From the NCBI GenBank assembly GCA_029310945.1, contig JARJFC010000014.1:1-64000 (forward strand): 64,000 nt of DNA. The letters are read 5' to 3'. This document shows, one piece after another, positions 1-8,552 of the stretch. The notes below the pieces were generated by a model. That model ran no database searches. It was not told the DNA's origin and saw only the letters and a program-made list of their open reading frames with translations. This DNA is from Leptospira sp. 96542. Its GTDB lineage: Bacteria > Spirochaetota > Leptospiria > Leptospirales > Leptospiraceae. Each line of letters starts with the position of its first letter. Position 1 is the first letter of the stretch. The position numbers were made by a program, and so were the translations under genes.

Positions 1-2369
1 TAAACACCATTGGCAGTTTCTTGGAAATGATTGTACACATCCTTACCGTCTATGGTTAGGTTCACATCCACCGTTTTTTCGCTAGCAGCACCTAGTATAG
101 AATAACTGCCTCCTCCCGAACTCGAAACGGGGGAGATACTCGCCAAACCCAAAGCAGAGCCTACCTTACCCTCCACATAATCAAGTGTTCCCTTTAAAAA
201 ATTTTCCTGGATCGATCGAATTCCATTGCCTGCAAGGCCTCCCCCCACACTGCCACCTGCATAGTATTTTCCTTCCTCAGAAGGCATCGGAGCGAGGGAC
301 ACTTGCGGAGGTTCCACGCCAAACCTTCGCTCGGCTAACTGGTCTATGGCATTATCAAATTTAGAAGCAATGGAGCTGGCATTGGTTGGCACGGTTCCTG
401 TGCTCATTGTTGAAACGGTTGCATTCGCAGCACTTACAAAGTTAACGTAATCTGCTTGGGTTTGCATTTGTCCTGCTTGGCTGTAGAGATCTGTCCACCC
501 AGCCATACCCTCTATGCGTTCTTTTTCCATGGCATTAAGCCATAGAGTTTTTTCTTTCTCTAAGTTGGCCAATGCTTGTTCATATTGGGTATCCGCATCT
601 GCCTGCAAACGAACTGCTTCCTCTTGCCAAGCCGTATAAAATTCGTTATAACTTTGGACCTGTGCTTCCCAATTGGCAATGGCAGGTGATATTTGGTCCG
701 CAAACAAACTCAATTGGTTACCGAGTGAACTTGTAGTACCATCCCAATGGTTGGCAAGTAACTCCTGGTTTTTGTCTTTGACTTCATACAAAAGTCCAGA
801 TTGGATTTGTCCCATTTGAAAGTATTGGGTATAATATACAAATGGGGGAATCGCTCGGTCACCGGCCCAAAACGCAAACGCATTGCGATCGTTGTACAAA
901 TTGCCTTGCTGTTTGGTAATACTCCAAAAAGCAAGCCCATCCCCATTGGCTCCGCCTGCCCAGTCTGTGTAGAGGTTTGCCGAAAGTACGTTTGTTACCT
1001 CGTAATTACTACCTAGCTGGCCTTGGAGTACTGATTTAACGGCAGACAAGTCGCCCCCATTGTGAATGATGGAGTTATAGATAGCACCTAACATTGCCCG
1101 AATGTCGCTGTCTGGTATTTTTGCAAATGTAGAATTGTGCGCATTGGGGTCAAACAGCCCTCCAATGCCCCCGCCATGACCTTCGTACTCCCAAGCGGAA
1201 GTAGAATAGGCAGGGTTTGTGCCAAAGCTTCCATTTCTAATGGAATTGATCAAATTGTTGATGTCTGCTTCTGAATAGTTTCGATAGGTGTCGAAATTGA
1301 TGCCTAAACTACTTTGGTAGGTGAGGGTGTTTTCTTCGTGGAATTCATACTTCGCGTTCGCTATGTTTTTTTGAGCCTCCAAAAACGTAGAAAACGAAGC
1401 TGATATTTCCGTAAAAAACAAAGACGGGTCAAGGGCTACTGTTTCCACTTTCGGTCGCATCTGGTCCAAAAAGTCTTTGAGTAAAACCCCTGCCGAATTC
1501 AAAGCTCCACCCTTTTGGTGGTAGGTACAACCCCCGTCCAAATTGCAGGACGCTCCTGTATCCAAATCGGTTTGGAAATTGTCCAACATCCCTTTTATGG
1601 CTCCCACAACCGCCGTTTTGTATTGGTTGATGGATTCCAAATTTTGTTGGAATATGGTTTGGTTGTTTGCAATCGAATTGCTGATGGATTCGTACTGTTG
1701 GGTTATATTGGCTAAATTATTTGTAAAATCATTTAGGCCTTGTTGGTAATTTTGGTTGTATGTCGATTGCCAGTTGGATGCGGACACAGCTATCTGATTT
1801 TGCATATTCTGTGTTACAGCAAGGTTATTCAAATACTGGTTGTACAACGATTGTTGCCCTATCCTCGAAAAATACGAACTGTCCACATAACTTGAATTTA
1901 GCTTAGAAACAAAAGCCTCTTGGTTTTCTAAAAAATGCCGGTTCGCTTCTGACTCCCAATCGAGCAAAGCTTCCGATTTTTGACTCATGAGTTCCTTACT
2001 CACATAATCCCTGTATGCTTCCACTGTGTTAAAACTATCCGTTGTGGTGATGCTGTCTACATAGGAATTGATCACTGCATCCACACTTGCTTCCCAAGCT
2101 CCACGGGCCGTGCCCACATAACTCTGAACATAATTTGTCCATGTTGTTAGGTTGTTCTGGAAATAAAGTTGTCCATAGTATTGGTTCATAAACTGCGAGT
2201 CATAACCGTCCATTTGCAGCTCTGGTATAAGTTCTTGGGAGGAGAGGTTGGGTGTGCTTAGGAGCATACCCAAAATAGAAAAGATGCCTAGTGATGCCTG
2301 AATTTTGGTGAATATGCTAAATTTCTGAATGTTTATCTTCTTATTTTCTAATGTTACCAGTTCTTGCAT
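1..2369 (-). CDS. TIGR04388-type large secreted protein (3' partial)
   Basis: This is the N-terminal 789 codons of a long gene that is still open at base 1, so its C-terminus lies outside the window. The start is the ATG at 2369-2367, preceded by a G-rich ribosome site (GGGGG). The protein begins with about 20 mainly polar residues, then a hydrophobic segment ending near LSTPNLSSQ, which looks like a signal peptide. The rest is rich in Gln, Asn, Ser, Thr and aromatic residues, with many helical stretches such as QSYVGTARGAWEAS and EAYRDYVSKELM. The low-complexity helical composition and length match the Leptospira family I recall as TIGR04388, described as a putative large structural protein. 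Function is unknown; a cell-surface or periplasmic location is inferred from the signal peptide. Confidence 0.75.
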   Translation of the reverse strand, partial: MQELVTLENKKINIQKFSIFTKIQASLGIFSILGMLLSTPNLSSQELIPELQMDGYDSQFMNQYYGQLYFQNNLTTWTNYVQSYVGTARGAWEASVDAVINSYVDSITTTDSFNTVEAYRDYVSKELMSQKSEALLDWESEANRHFLENQEAFVSKLNSSYVDSSYFSRIGQQSLYNQYLNNLAVTQNMQNQIAVSASNWQSTYNQNYQQGLNDFTNNLANITQQYESISNSIANNQTIFQQNLESINQYKTAVVGAIKGMLDNFQTDLDTGASCNLDGGCTYHQKGGALNSAGVLLKDFLDQMRPKVETVALDPSLFFTEISASFSTFLEAQKNIANAKYEFHEENTLTYQSSLGINFDTYRNYSEADINNLINSIRNGSFGTNPAYSTSAWEYEGHGGGIGGLFDPNAHNSTFAKIPDSDIRAMLGAIYNSIIHNGGDLSAVKSVLQGQLGSNYEVTNVLSANLYTDWAGGANGDGLAFWSITKQQGNLYNDRNAFAFWAGDRAIPPFVYYTQYFQMGQIQSGLLYEVKDKNQELLANHWDGTTSSLGNQLSLFADQISPAIANWEAQVQSYNEFYTAWQEEAVRLQADADTQYEQALANLEKEKTLWLNAMEKERIEGMAGWTDLYSQAGQMQTQADYVNFVSAANATVSTMSTGTVPTNASSIASKFDNAIDQLAERRFGVEPPQVSLAPMPSEEGKYYAGGSVGGGLAGNGIRSIQENFLKGTLDYVEGKVGSALGLASISPVSSSGGGSYSILGAASEKTVDVNLTIDGKDVYNHFQETANGV

Positions 2370-2564
2370 ACAATCCCCCAAAGTTGTTCGTCGTGTGTTT
2401 GAAAATACCAACAACACCACGCACAATCGTATAAACCATCTAACCTGCATGATTCCCTGCAAGGCAAATATTGGCTGTTAGGGGAATTTATTTTCCCATC
2501 CAAAACGAAGGAAAAAATTATGTCACATTCCTGGTGGGGATGGAGGAGAAGGCAAGGGAACAAA

Positions 2565-2581
2565 CCGCCAATCATTGGCGG
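2565..2581 (-). terminator. Hairpin downstream of the 2594-3151 lipoprotein gene
   Basis: A perfect inverted repeat, CCGCCAAT-C-ATTGGCGG, lies 13 bases beyond the stop codon of the minus-strand lipoprotein gene. On the minus strand it is followed by TTTGTT, so it could be an intrinsic terminator, although the T tract is interrupted. Confidence 0.6.
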
Positions 2582-2593
2582 CAGTGCATTCGT

Positions 2594-3151
2594 CTATTGG
2601 TTTTCTTTGATCACCTTGAGGGTGGTATTGCCATAACTGGCAATATTACGAGAAATGGAGAAAGTTACGTTTGCGGGTGTCGCGCCGCTGGCATTGAAGA
2701 ACCAACCATTGGGAACGGCTGTATTGCGAGTAAAGCCAAGGGTGTCGAAACCTGAAACCGAATCAGCAACGCGGAAAGGGCAAGAAAAAACGGTGGATTT
2801 AGTGTTGCCTGTTCGCAAATCAGCTAAGTTGGAACCAGAAAAATCAAAGCGAATCCGCTCATTAGCCGCAATGCCAGCAATGAACAAAATTACTAGTTGG
2901 TCAACAGGGGAGTTGACTCTCTCTGACTCCCAAGTATCAATGGTACGAAGAGTATTAGTAACATCAAACCTGCCAGCGGCAAAATCAATACTTGTCGAAC
3001 CTTGGTTAACGATTCCGCAAGTAGTTTGTACTGCCGTCGTTTGCCTGCTAGCTGCATAGGCGAGCAAAGGCAAAAGTAAGTCGTCTTCTTCCTTACCCTG
3101 GTTGCAGTTTAAAAACCCAATCAATAACAAAATAGTAAAAAAACCTTTCAT
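2594..3151 (-). CDS. Hypothetical lipoprotein
   Basis: A 185-residue protein with a short hydrophobic N-terminus (MKGFFTILLLIGFLNC) ending in a cysteine that fits the loose spirochaetal lipobox, so it is probably lipidated at Cys16. The acidic NQGKEEDD that follows is typical of exported Leptospira lipoproteins. The mature part is Thr/Ser/Asn rich with predicted beta strands. Two further cysteines (in QTTCGIV and VFSCPF) might form a disulfide in the periplasm or outside the cell. I do not recognise a domain. It lies downstream of the membrane-protein ORF on the same strand and is followed by a hairpin at 2565-2581. Confidence 0.75.
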   Translation of the reverse strand: MKGFFTILLLIGFLNCNQGKEEDDLLLPLLAYAASRQTTAVQTTCGIVNQGSTSIDFAAGRFDVTNTLRTIDTWESERVNSPVDQLVILFIAGIAANERIRFDFSGSNLADLRTGNTKSTVFSCPFRVADSVSGFDTLGFTRNTAVPNGWFFNASGATPANVTFSISRNIASYGNTTLKVIKENQ

Positions 3152-3198
3152 AGGGCAAATACTAAGAGTTGTTATGCAAATAGCAATCTTTTTAGTTT

Positions 3199-3576
3199 CT
3201 AATGTGCTAATTTTATACTATTTTTGAGGAGGTCCTTCCATTTCCGCACCGAGTTTTCTCTCATCCACCGCTCCGAAACCTGGAGGAAAAAACGCCTTCC
3301 CAGAAGAAAAATGAGCATCGAATTGAGAACTAAAGCCAAAGAATAGAAAGTTGGTGGTACAAGGAGGTTTACAATGATAGCAATTAGAAAAAGCTCTTTC
3401 AAAACACCCATTGCTAAAATCTTTTGTTCAGAAGTTTTCTCCAAACAAAAGGCAATGATAAACCCAATTTGCAAACAACTTAGCGAACATTTTGCTAGAA
3501 TATTTAGTGAGTGCGGGGGTTGGATGATTTTCATTCCCCCACCCACCAATATCACAAATTTTTTCCCATACGACAT
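3199..3576 (-). CDS. Possible small integral membrane protein
   Basis: A 125-residue reading frame starting at ATG 3576 (MSYGKKFVIL), with about three hydrophobic segments: the N-terminal VILVGGG region, LSCLQIGFIIAFCLE, and the long LFLIAIIVNLLVPPTFYSLALVLN stretch seen in two halves around residues 70-100. The C-terminus is basic. The frame stays open upstream to 3837, but that part lies opposite fliE and is probably not coding. No clear Shine-Dalgarno sequence precedes ATG 3576. It fills an otherwise empty gap and its hydrophobic profile is coherent, but no family is recognised, so it remains tentative. Confidence 0.4.
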   Translation of the reverse strand: MSYGKKFVILVGGGMKIIQPPHSLNILAKCSLSCLQIGFIIAFCLEKTSEQKILAMGVLKELFLIAIIVNLLVPPTFYSLALVLNSMLIFLLGRRFFLQVSERWMRENSVRKWKDLLKNSIKLAH

Positions 3577-3633
3577 AATTTTTTGCTTATGGTTTTGAGA
3601 TTTTTGCCGATCATAGAGCCAAAGGTAATCCCC

Positions 3634-4002
3634 ATGGCCATTGACAAAATCTCCAGTTTTTCCTCGCAAATGACAAACCGCCCCCATTCCCTTTTGCCAA
3701 AGGGTGAGCAAGTGGCCGTGAACCGCACGAACGACCGTCATTACGGAAAGACAAACGAGGCTAAATCCCCCGACGAGGTAGCCGGCACATTCGCTGATGC
3801 GCTCAAAAAAGCCTTTGAACATGTCAATGACACCCAAACGGAAGCAGACGAACTCACACAGAAGATTGTTTTTGATCCAAATTCAGTTGAACTCCATGAT
3901 GTGATGATCGCCGCAGAAAAAGCAAGGATCTCTCTCACCTTCGCCAAAACCATGTCAGACGGTTTTGTCCGAGCTTATAGAGAACTCACTCAATTGAGGT
4001 AA
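3634..4002 (+). CDS. fliE: Flagellar hook-basal body protein FliE
   Basis: A 122-residue FliE, the small protein thought to join the MS ring (FliF) to the proximal rod (FlgB/FlgC) of the flagellar basal body; in spirochaetes this is the base of the periplasmic flagellum. The conserved C-terminal half is clear: FADALKKAFEHVNDTQTEAD, then DPNSVELHDVMIAAEKA and a final SDGFVRAYRELTQL. The frame is open further upstream, but ATG 3634 (MAIDKIS) has AAAGG about 9 bases before it and gives the usual length. Unlike many bacteria, flgB and flgC are not next to it here. fliF lies 2.7 kb downstream on the same strand, separated by opposite-strand genes. Confidence 0.92.
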   Translation: MAIDKISSFSSQMTNRPHSLLPKGEQVAVNRTNDRHYGKTNEAKSPDEVAGTFADALKKAFEHVNDTQTEADELTQKIVFDPNSVELHDVMIAAEKARISLTFAKTMSDGFVRAYRELTQLR

Positions 4003-4014
4003 TCCGCTAGTTTT

Positions 4015-4461
4015 TTACGGCCGTAGACGACCAAACTCTCGTTCTACGGTCTCTAAACGGATTTGGATTTTGTCATTGTATCCCACACGAATCCCCCGTT
4101 TTAATTCCAAACCTGTCACCACTGCCCCATTAACTCGCACAACCCAACCTTCTTTCCAAGAACTTCGGAGTCCATTCACTTCCATTATTTCTTCTGTTCT
4201 GTTTGTGGAAATAAAACGCATAGAAGGATCATCTTTTTGTGAAAGTTCCGACAAAATAAGGAGTAGATCTTTTTTTTCAAAATAGGATGTGGGGATATAC
4301 TTTATTTCTTCATATTCTTCTGATTCAAATTGAATTTTGATTACAATTTGTGTTTGTTTTTTATTATTCGATGATAAACATCCAATGATTACCACGAAAT
4401 AGACGTTCGCACAAACGAATAAGCAAAGAGCACGGAATATTCGTTTGGCGACAAAAACCAT
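4015..4461 (-). CDS. DUF4430-like lipoprotein
   Basis: A 148-residue protein starting at ATG 4461, just after the stop of the metallo-hydrolase gene (4464), so the two are probably co-transcribed. The N-terminus has basic residues, a hydrophobic stretch and a lipobox (VVIIGC, Cys near residue 28). The C-terminal segment GWVVRVNGAVVTGLELKRG, followed by GYNDKIQIRLE, resembles the DUF4430 / transcobalamin C-terminal-like fold, in which a W...VNG strand is followed by a region beginning with the peptide after 'G..V..GD.I'. The family assignment is from motif memory only. A ligand-binding or surface-anchored role is possible but unproven. Confidence 0.65.
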   Translation of the reverse strand: MVFVAKRIFRALCLFVCANVYFVVIIGCLSSNNKKQTQIVIKIQFESEEYEEIKYIPTSYFEKKDLLLILSELSQKDDPSMRFISTNRTEEIMEVNGLRSSWKEGWVVRVNGAVVTGLELKRGIRVGYNDKIQIRLETVEREFGRLRP

Positions 4462-4463
4462 TT

Positions 4464-5390
4464 TTATTTCTGACTCCGCTCGAAAGCAAAAACCAAACCT
4501 TGGGCATTTAGGTTCACGTCTAAATCCAAGAGTTCCCAATCATTTTCTGTAAGTTCTACTTTATTTTTGTCTGCCAGAGTTTGGATCATTTGTTTCACTT
4601 GTGTTTCCGCAAAACCCAACCTATTTTCATTTGGGATTTTCTTCAAACCTTCGATGGCATTCTGGCAAAGTCGCAAACCATCTTTCAAACCGAGAGCTAA
4701 CAACGGCAAGTTGGAAACAGGCCCAAAATGAGTAAGGTAAGCATACTCTGCCCCTGTGTTCACAATTTTATTTAATGACAAAACGGCTTCCTCATATAAA
4801 AAATCCGTAGGGGTTGTGGTCGGAAAAATAAACCTACTTCCGTTTTCCAAGTGTGGGTAGGAAATTCCAAACGAATCACCCGTAAATATGATGTTCTCCT
4901 TTTTTTCATAAATACAAAAATGATGGTTCGCATGTCCCTTCGTGTAGATGAATTGGAATTTACGATTTTGCCAATCAAGCCATTCACCATCTTCCATGAT
5001 GCGGATTCGTTCTTTCGGAATGGGTCTAATTTCACCGTACAAATTTGCAAAATTTTCTTCACCATAAACGGAAGTTGCACTTTTAATTAATAATTTTGGA
5101 TCCATTAGGTGTTTGGCTGTCTTTGGGTGTGCAAGTAGTATGGCATTTGGGCATTGATCAAGTAGTGCCCAAGCCCCGCCCGCATGGTCTAAATGAACAT
5201 GGGTCACAATGACAAAATCCAAATCTGTTTTGGTTATGGAATGTGTTTGCATTTGGTCTAGGATCAGTGGGATGGCATGCGTGGTGTTTGTCTCTACAAC
5301 CACACCTCTCCCCGCTTCCCGAAGGAGGTAGGCCGAAGCCACTTGTTTCATTCCCGCATAATTCGTATCGATTGTGAGGACAGGATTCAT
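4464..5390 (-). CDS. MBL-fold metallo-hydrolase
   Basis: A 308-residue metallo-beta-lactamase superfamily enzyme without a signal peptide, so cytoplasmic. The metal-binding motif HxHxDH is present as THVHLDHAGG (residues about 64-73). Further ligands are expected in YTKGHANHHF, FTGDSFGI and the late YLTHFGP. Such proteins hydrolyse thioesters, lactones or related substrates; the family cannot be narrowed further from sequence alone. It is followed directly by a lipoprotein gene. The upstream neighbour at 5493 is divergent. Confidence 0.85.
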   Translation of the reverse strand: MNPVLTIDTNYAGMKQVASAYLLREAGRGVVVETNTTHAIPLILDQMQTHSITKTDLDFVIVTHVHLDHAGGAWALLDQCPNAILLAHPKTAKHLMDPKLLIKSATSVYGEENFANLYGEIRPIPKERIRIMEDGEWLDWQNRKFQFIYTKGHANHHFCIYEKKENIIFTGDSFGISYPHLENGSRFIFPTTTPTDFLYEEAVLSLNKIVNTGAEYAYLTHFGPVSNLPLLALGLKDGLRLCQNAIEGLKKIPNENRLGFAETQVKQMIQTLADKNKVELTENDWELLDLDVNLNAQGLVFAFERSQK

Positions 5391-5492
5391 ACTCTAAATC
5401 GAATCGCACCTACCATAAATCGTCACTTTCATTTTTTCTGAGAATGCGCGCTTTTTCATTTGTAATTCCATAGGAAGGCAGGAGAATAATGT

Positions 5493-6665
5493 ATGCGGTT
5501 TCATTTTAAACTCAGTTTACTTTTTGCAGTCAGTTTACTTTTATCATCACTCATCCAATGCAGTGTTCGCAAGAACTACCAATTGCGGGACGCACACCCG
5601 AGTCTCTCCCACTACCAAAACTCGAACCTAAATCCCTTACAGCTCACACCGTATTCACACAGTGTCTTTGGTAATCCAGTTTATGACGGGTATTTAGAAG
5701 AAACCTACCGCACCATCATCCAAACACGGTTTGCCGAGTCAGCTGTGCGAAACATTGAGGCTGAACTGGGCGAAGGGAAAATTCCTGGCGAATCCAAAGA
5801 CGCCTATGCTTTTGCTTATAGAGAGCTACCAATTCTAAAACTCAAACTCGACAAACTGCATTATGATGGTTTGGCACTACTGACAAATTCTCTTACGGAT
5901 GAATCAGAAAATTTAAAAGATAAAAAAGAAATTTTAAAAAATGAAATTACATTTGGAATCGAAGAAATCCAATACTTAAGAAAGGGCATAGACAAAACCA
6001 TCGAACGTTCCAAACCATTGTTTGCCAAAGTGTATTCACACAGACCAACAACAAATTCGGCAACGGCAACCAAACTACCCATCCACAACCCTCACAATTC
6101 ACCTATGTTTTTAAGCAAAAAAGAAGACATCTGTTATGCGACGAGAGAATACCGCCAATGGTTTATTTTGTGGGGAACTATCCGGATGAGCAAACTGTCT
6201 CTCGAAGAATTATTCCCCGATCCAAACCAATCCTACAGATTTGAAGAAAAAGCAACTGCACTCGATATAATCTCACTCATCCCCCTCATTTCCCCTGTCA
6301 CCACCGTCACGACCAAAACCATCCGGGTGGATGTTTGTGAATCCGAAGCATTGGCCGAATACCGCACAGCACTCGGCGAAAGAGAAATTTACAAGACCCT
6401 ACTTGCCAAAGAAGCGGAAGCCGAAAAGGAAGTGGCCACAGAAGAAGAAGTGAGCCCCATACCCAAGGCCAGTGTTTTCAAAAAAGTTGCCTTGATACAG
6501 CTAGCGAGTGGGATTGTTTTGCAAGGAGACATCACCGGGTTTTCTGAAACCACTGTAAAACTAGAGACAACCATGGGTCCCCAAACCATCGAAAAGGAAA
6601 CGATCAGTAAAATCAGATACACCCAAGTGGAAGTGAAACTCGATGAAAAAGGAGAGCCAATATAA
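5493..6665 (+). CDS. Hypothetical lipoprotein with C-terminal Sm-like segment
   Basis: A 390-residue exported protein. The signal sequence MRFHFKLSLLFAVSLLLSS ends in LIQC, a spirochaetal lipobox. The middle is charged and helical, possibly coiled coil (ENLKDKKEILKNEITFGIEE). The last 50 residues (GIVLQGDITGFSETTVKLET, then ETISKIRY) resemble the beta-strand repeat of Sm-like or DUF-type nucleotide/peptide-binding modules, a pattern also found in other bacterial lipoproteins. The start is supported by GGAG at 5481-5484, 8 bases before ATG. fliF begins 86 bases downstream, so the two may be co-transcribed. Function is unknown. Confidence 0.8.
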   Translation: MRFHFKLSLLFAVSLLLSSLIQCSVRKNYQLRDAHPSLSHYQNSNLNPLQLTPYSHSVFGNPVYDGYLEETYRTIIQTRFAESAVRNIEAELGEGKIPGESKDAYAFAYRELPILKLKLDKLHYDGLALLTNSLTDESENLKDKKEILKNEITFGIEEIQYLRKGIDKTIERSKPLFAKVYSHRPTTNSATATKLPIHNPHNSPMFLSKKEDICYATREYRQWFILWGTIRMSKLSLEELFPDPNQSYRFEEKATALDIISLIPLISPVTTVTTKTIRVDVCESEALAEYRTALGEREIYKTLLAKEAEAEKEVATEEEVSPIPKASVFKKVALIQLASGIVLQGDITGFSETTVKLETTMGPQTIEKETISKIRYTQVEVKLDEKGEPI

Positions 6666-6751
6666 CGAACCGTTCCTAAAACTTCGAAAAGTACTTGTAC
6701 ATTTTTGGTACTCGGGTGCATTATGTCTCAAACCCTGACGAGGCCTAAACT

Positions 6752-8452
6752 ATGCCCGAACCACTGCAAAAGATCATCGATAATTTAAAGGAACTTTTTA
6801 ACAAACTCGACAATACCAAGAAGATGATATTGGGAGGGGTTGTCCTTGCCGTAGTGGTGGCCGTTGTGATCCTTTCCAATGTATCCTCACAAAAAAATCG
6901 GATTGTTCTCTTTAAGGATTTGGATCCGAAAGACTTTTCTGAAGTCACAAAAAAATTAGATGCCCTCGGTTATTCATACGGATCGAGCGAAACAAACCTC
7001 ATCACCGTTGACCCAGACCAACGCCAAGAAATCGTCACCAAACTGGCGCAAGAGAACCTAATCCCCGCTGGAGTCACAGGCTGGGAACTCTTCGACATCG
7101 AAAAATTCACAGAAACTCAGTTTGATAAAGACATCAAAAAATACCGAGCACTCAAAGGAGCCCTCGAAAAATCACTAAACACCCTACGTCCCATCGAACG
7201 TTCGGATGTAAACATTGCCATTCCAGAGGGAGATCTCTTTGAATCGAATTCGTACCCAGTGAAGGCAAGTGTCATTTTGCATTTCAAACCTGGTGTGGAA
7301 GGCTTAAGCAAAAAGGAAGTTAAGGGCATTGTGAACTTAGTGGCACGTGCTGTTCCTAAATTAAAACCAGAAAACGTAAGTGTTGCCAATCCTGATGGAA
7401 GGATCATTTCCGATTTTGAGGAAGATTTAGAAAAAGAAAGACTCGAACTTCGAATCGTACAAGAAAAACTCCGCATTGAAGAAGAAGAACGAGTCAAACG
7501 CCTAATCGATATTAGAAACACACTCCGCTGGTATTTGGGTGGGGAAGATAGAGTGGACATCACTCGTTTTGAATATATGTTCAACTGGGATCAAGAATCT
7601 CTTACTGAAAACGAAGTATTACCTGTTGTTGCCGAAGAAGACAATCCAGAAACACCATATAACGAAAGAAAGCTTGTGGACGGTTATTCACTCAAAGTTT
7701 CATCCAAAGAAACAAAAGAAGACTTTAAGGGCAGAGGTTTTACACCTGATGGTCCAGCAGGCACAGAACCAAATCTCCCTCCTGGGTATAAAGACACCGA
7801 CTACCAAAAAGCAGAATATTCTAAAGCTGAGAATATCAATAATTACGAATTTAATAAACGAGTGAAAGATATCAAACGCCAACCTTGGAAGATCGATAAA
7901 ATCGGACTCAGTGTGGTTGTTGATGGGGTTTGGGAAAAAAAAGAAAGAGACGATGGATTGGGATACGACAGAAAGTACCTTCCCGTAAGCGAAGCCGATC
8001 TCAAGTTGATTCGGAAAAACCTAGAAGCTGCGATCGGTTACACAAGATCTCGCGGTGACCAAATCAGTGTAATCACAATTCCAAAAGATAGAACCGAACA
8101 ATTTCGATTGGAAGATGAAGAGTTCCAAAGACAACGTGCCATCCGCAATATGGTGATTGCATCGCTTGTCATCTTAATCCTTTTGATCCTTGCTATATTG
8201 GTATACCGTGCAATCAAAAAGGAAATTGCAAGACGACGCCGACTCAGAGAAGAAGAACTTGCTGCACAACAACAAATGATGCGAGAAGCAGCACTCCGCG
8301 TGATGGACGAAGGGGGGGCAGAGGTCGAGCTCTCTCTCGACGAAAAACTCAGACGCGAACTTTTGGAAAACGCCATCAACTTGGCAAAAGAAAAACCAGA
8401 AGATGTGGCTCAACTTCTACGCACATGGCTTGCAGAAGAAGAACAAACATAA
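6752..8452 (+). CDS. fliF: Flagellar MS-ring protein FliF
   Basis: A 566-residue FliF, the inner-membrane ring on which the flagellar rotor and export gate are built. Its two expected membrane spans are present: residues about 26-46 ([19 protein letters not shown]) and about 466-486 ([20 protein letters not shown]). Between them is the YscJ/FliF ring-building region, including [20 protein letters not shown] and [20 protein letters not shown]. The extreme C-terminus, [18 protein letters not shown], matches the FliG-binding tail. Length is normal. fliG does not follow; the next gene is on the opposite strand after a hairpin. Confidence 0.97.
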   Translation: MPEPLQKIIDNLKELFNKLDNTKKMILGGVVLAVVVAVVILSNVSSQKNRIVLFKDLDPKDFSEVTKKLDALGYSYGSSETNLITVDPDQRQEIVTKLAQENLIPAGVTGWELFDIEKFTETQFDKDIKKYRALKGALEKSLNTLRPIERSDVNIAIPEGDLFESNSYPVKASVILHFKPGVEGLSKKEVKGIVNLVARAVPKLKPENVSVANPDGRIISDFEEDLEKERLELRIVQEKLRIEEEERVKRLIDIRNTLRWYLGGEDRVDITRFEYMFNWDQESLTENEVLPVVAEEDNPETPYNERKLVDGYSLKVSSKETKEDFKGRGFTPDGPAGTEPNLPPGYKDTDYQKAEYSKAENINNYEFNKRVKDIKRQPWKIDKIGLSVVVDGVWEKKERDDGLGYDRKYLPVSEADLKLIRKNLEAAIGYTRSRGDQISVITIPKDRTEQFRLEDEEFQRQRAIRNMVIASLVILILLILAILVYRAIKKEIARRRRLREEELAAQQQMMREAALRVMDEGGAEVELSLDEKLRRELLENAINLAKEKPEDVAQLLRTWLAEEEQT

Positions 8453-8471
8453 CTATCACAAAACTTTCGAT

Positions 8472-8502
8472 TGTAGCGTGCAGTAACTTACTACACGCTA
8501 CA
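8472..8502. terminator. Hairpin between convergent fliF and cyclase genes
   Basis: TGTAGCGTG (8472-8480) pairs perfectly with CACGCTACA (8494-8502), with further AGTA/TACT pairing inside the loop. It lies between two convergent genes and lacks a strong T tract on either side, so a bidirectional terminator is likely but not certain. Confidence 0.6.
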
Positions 8503-8552
8503 AAACATTAATCGATTCAAATCGGTTTTGATATTCGAACTTTATCAGAATA

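Noticed and set aside
2471..3059. Overlapping plus-strand frames opposite the lipoprotein gene
   Set aside because: They mirror the coding bias of the minus-strand lipoprotein, which has a clear signal and lipobox.
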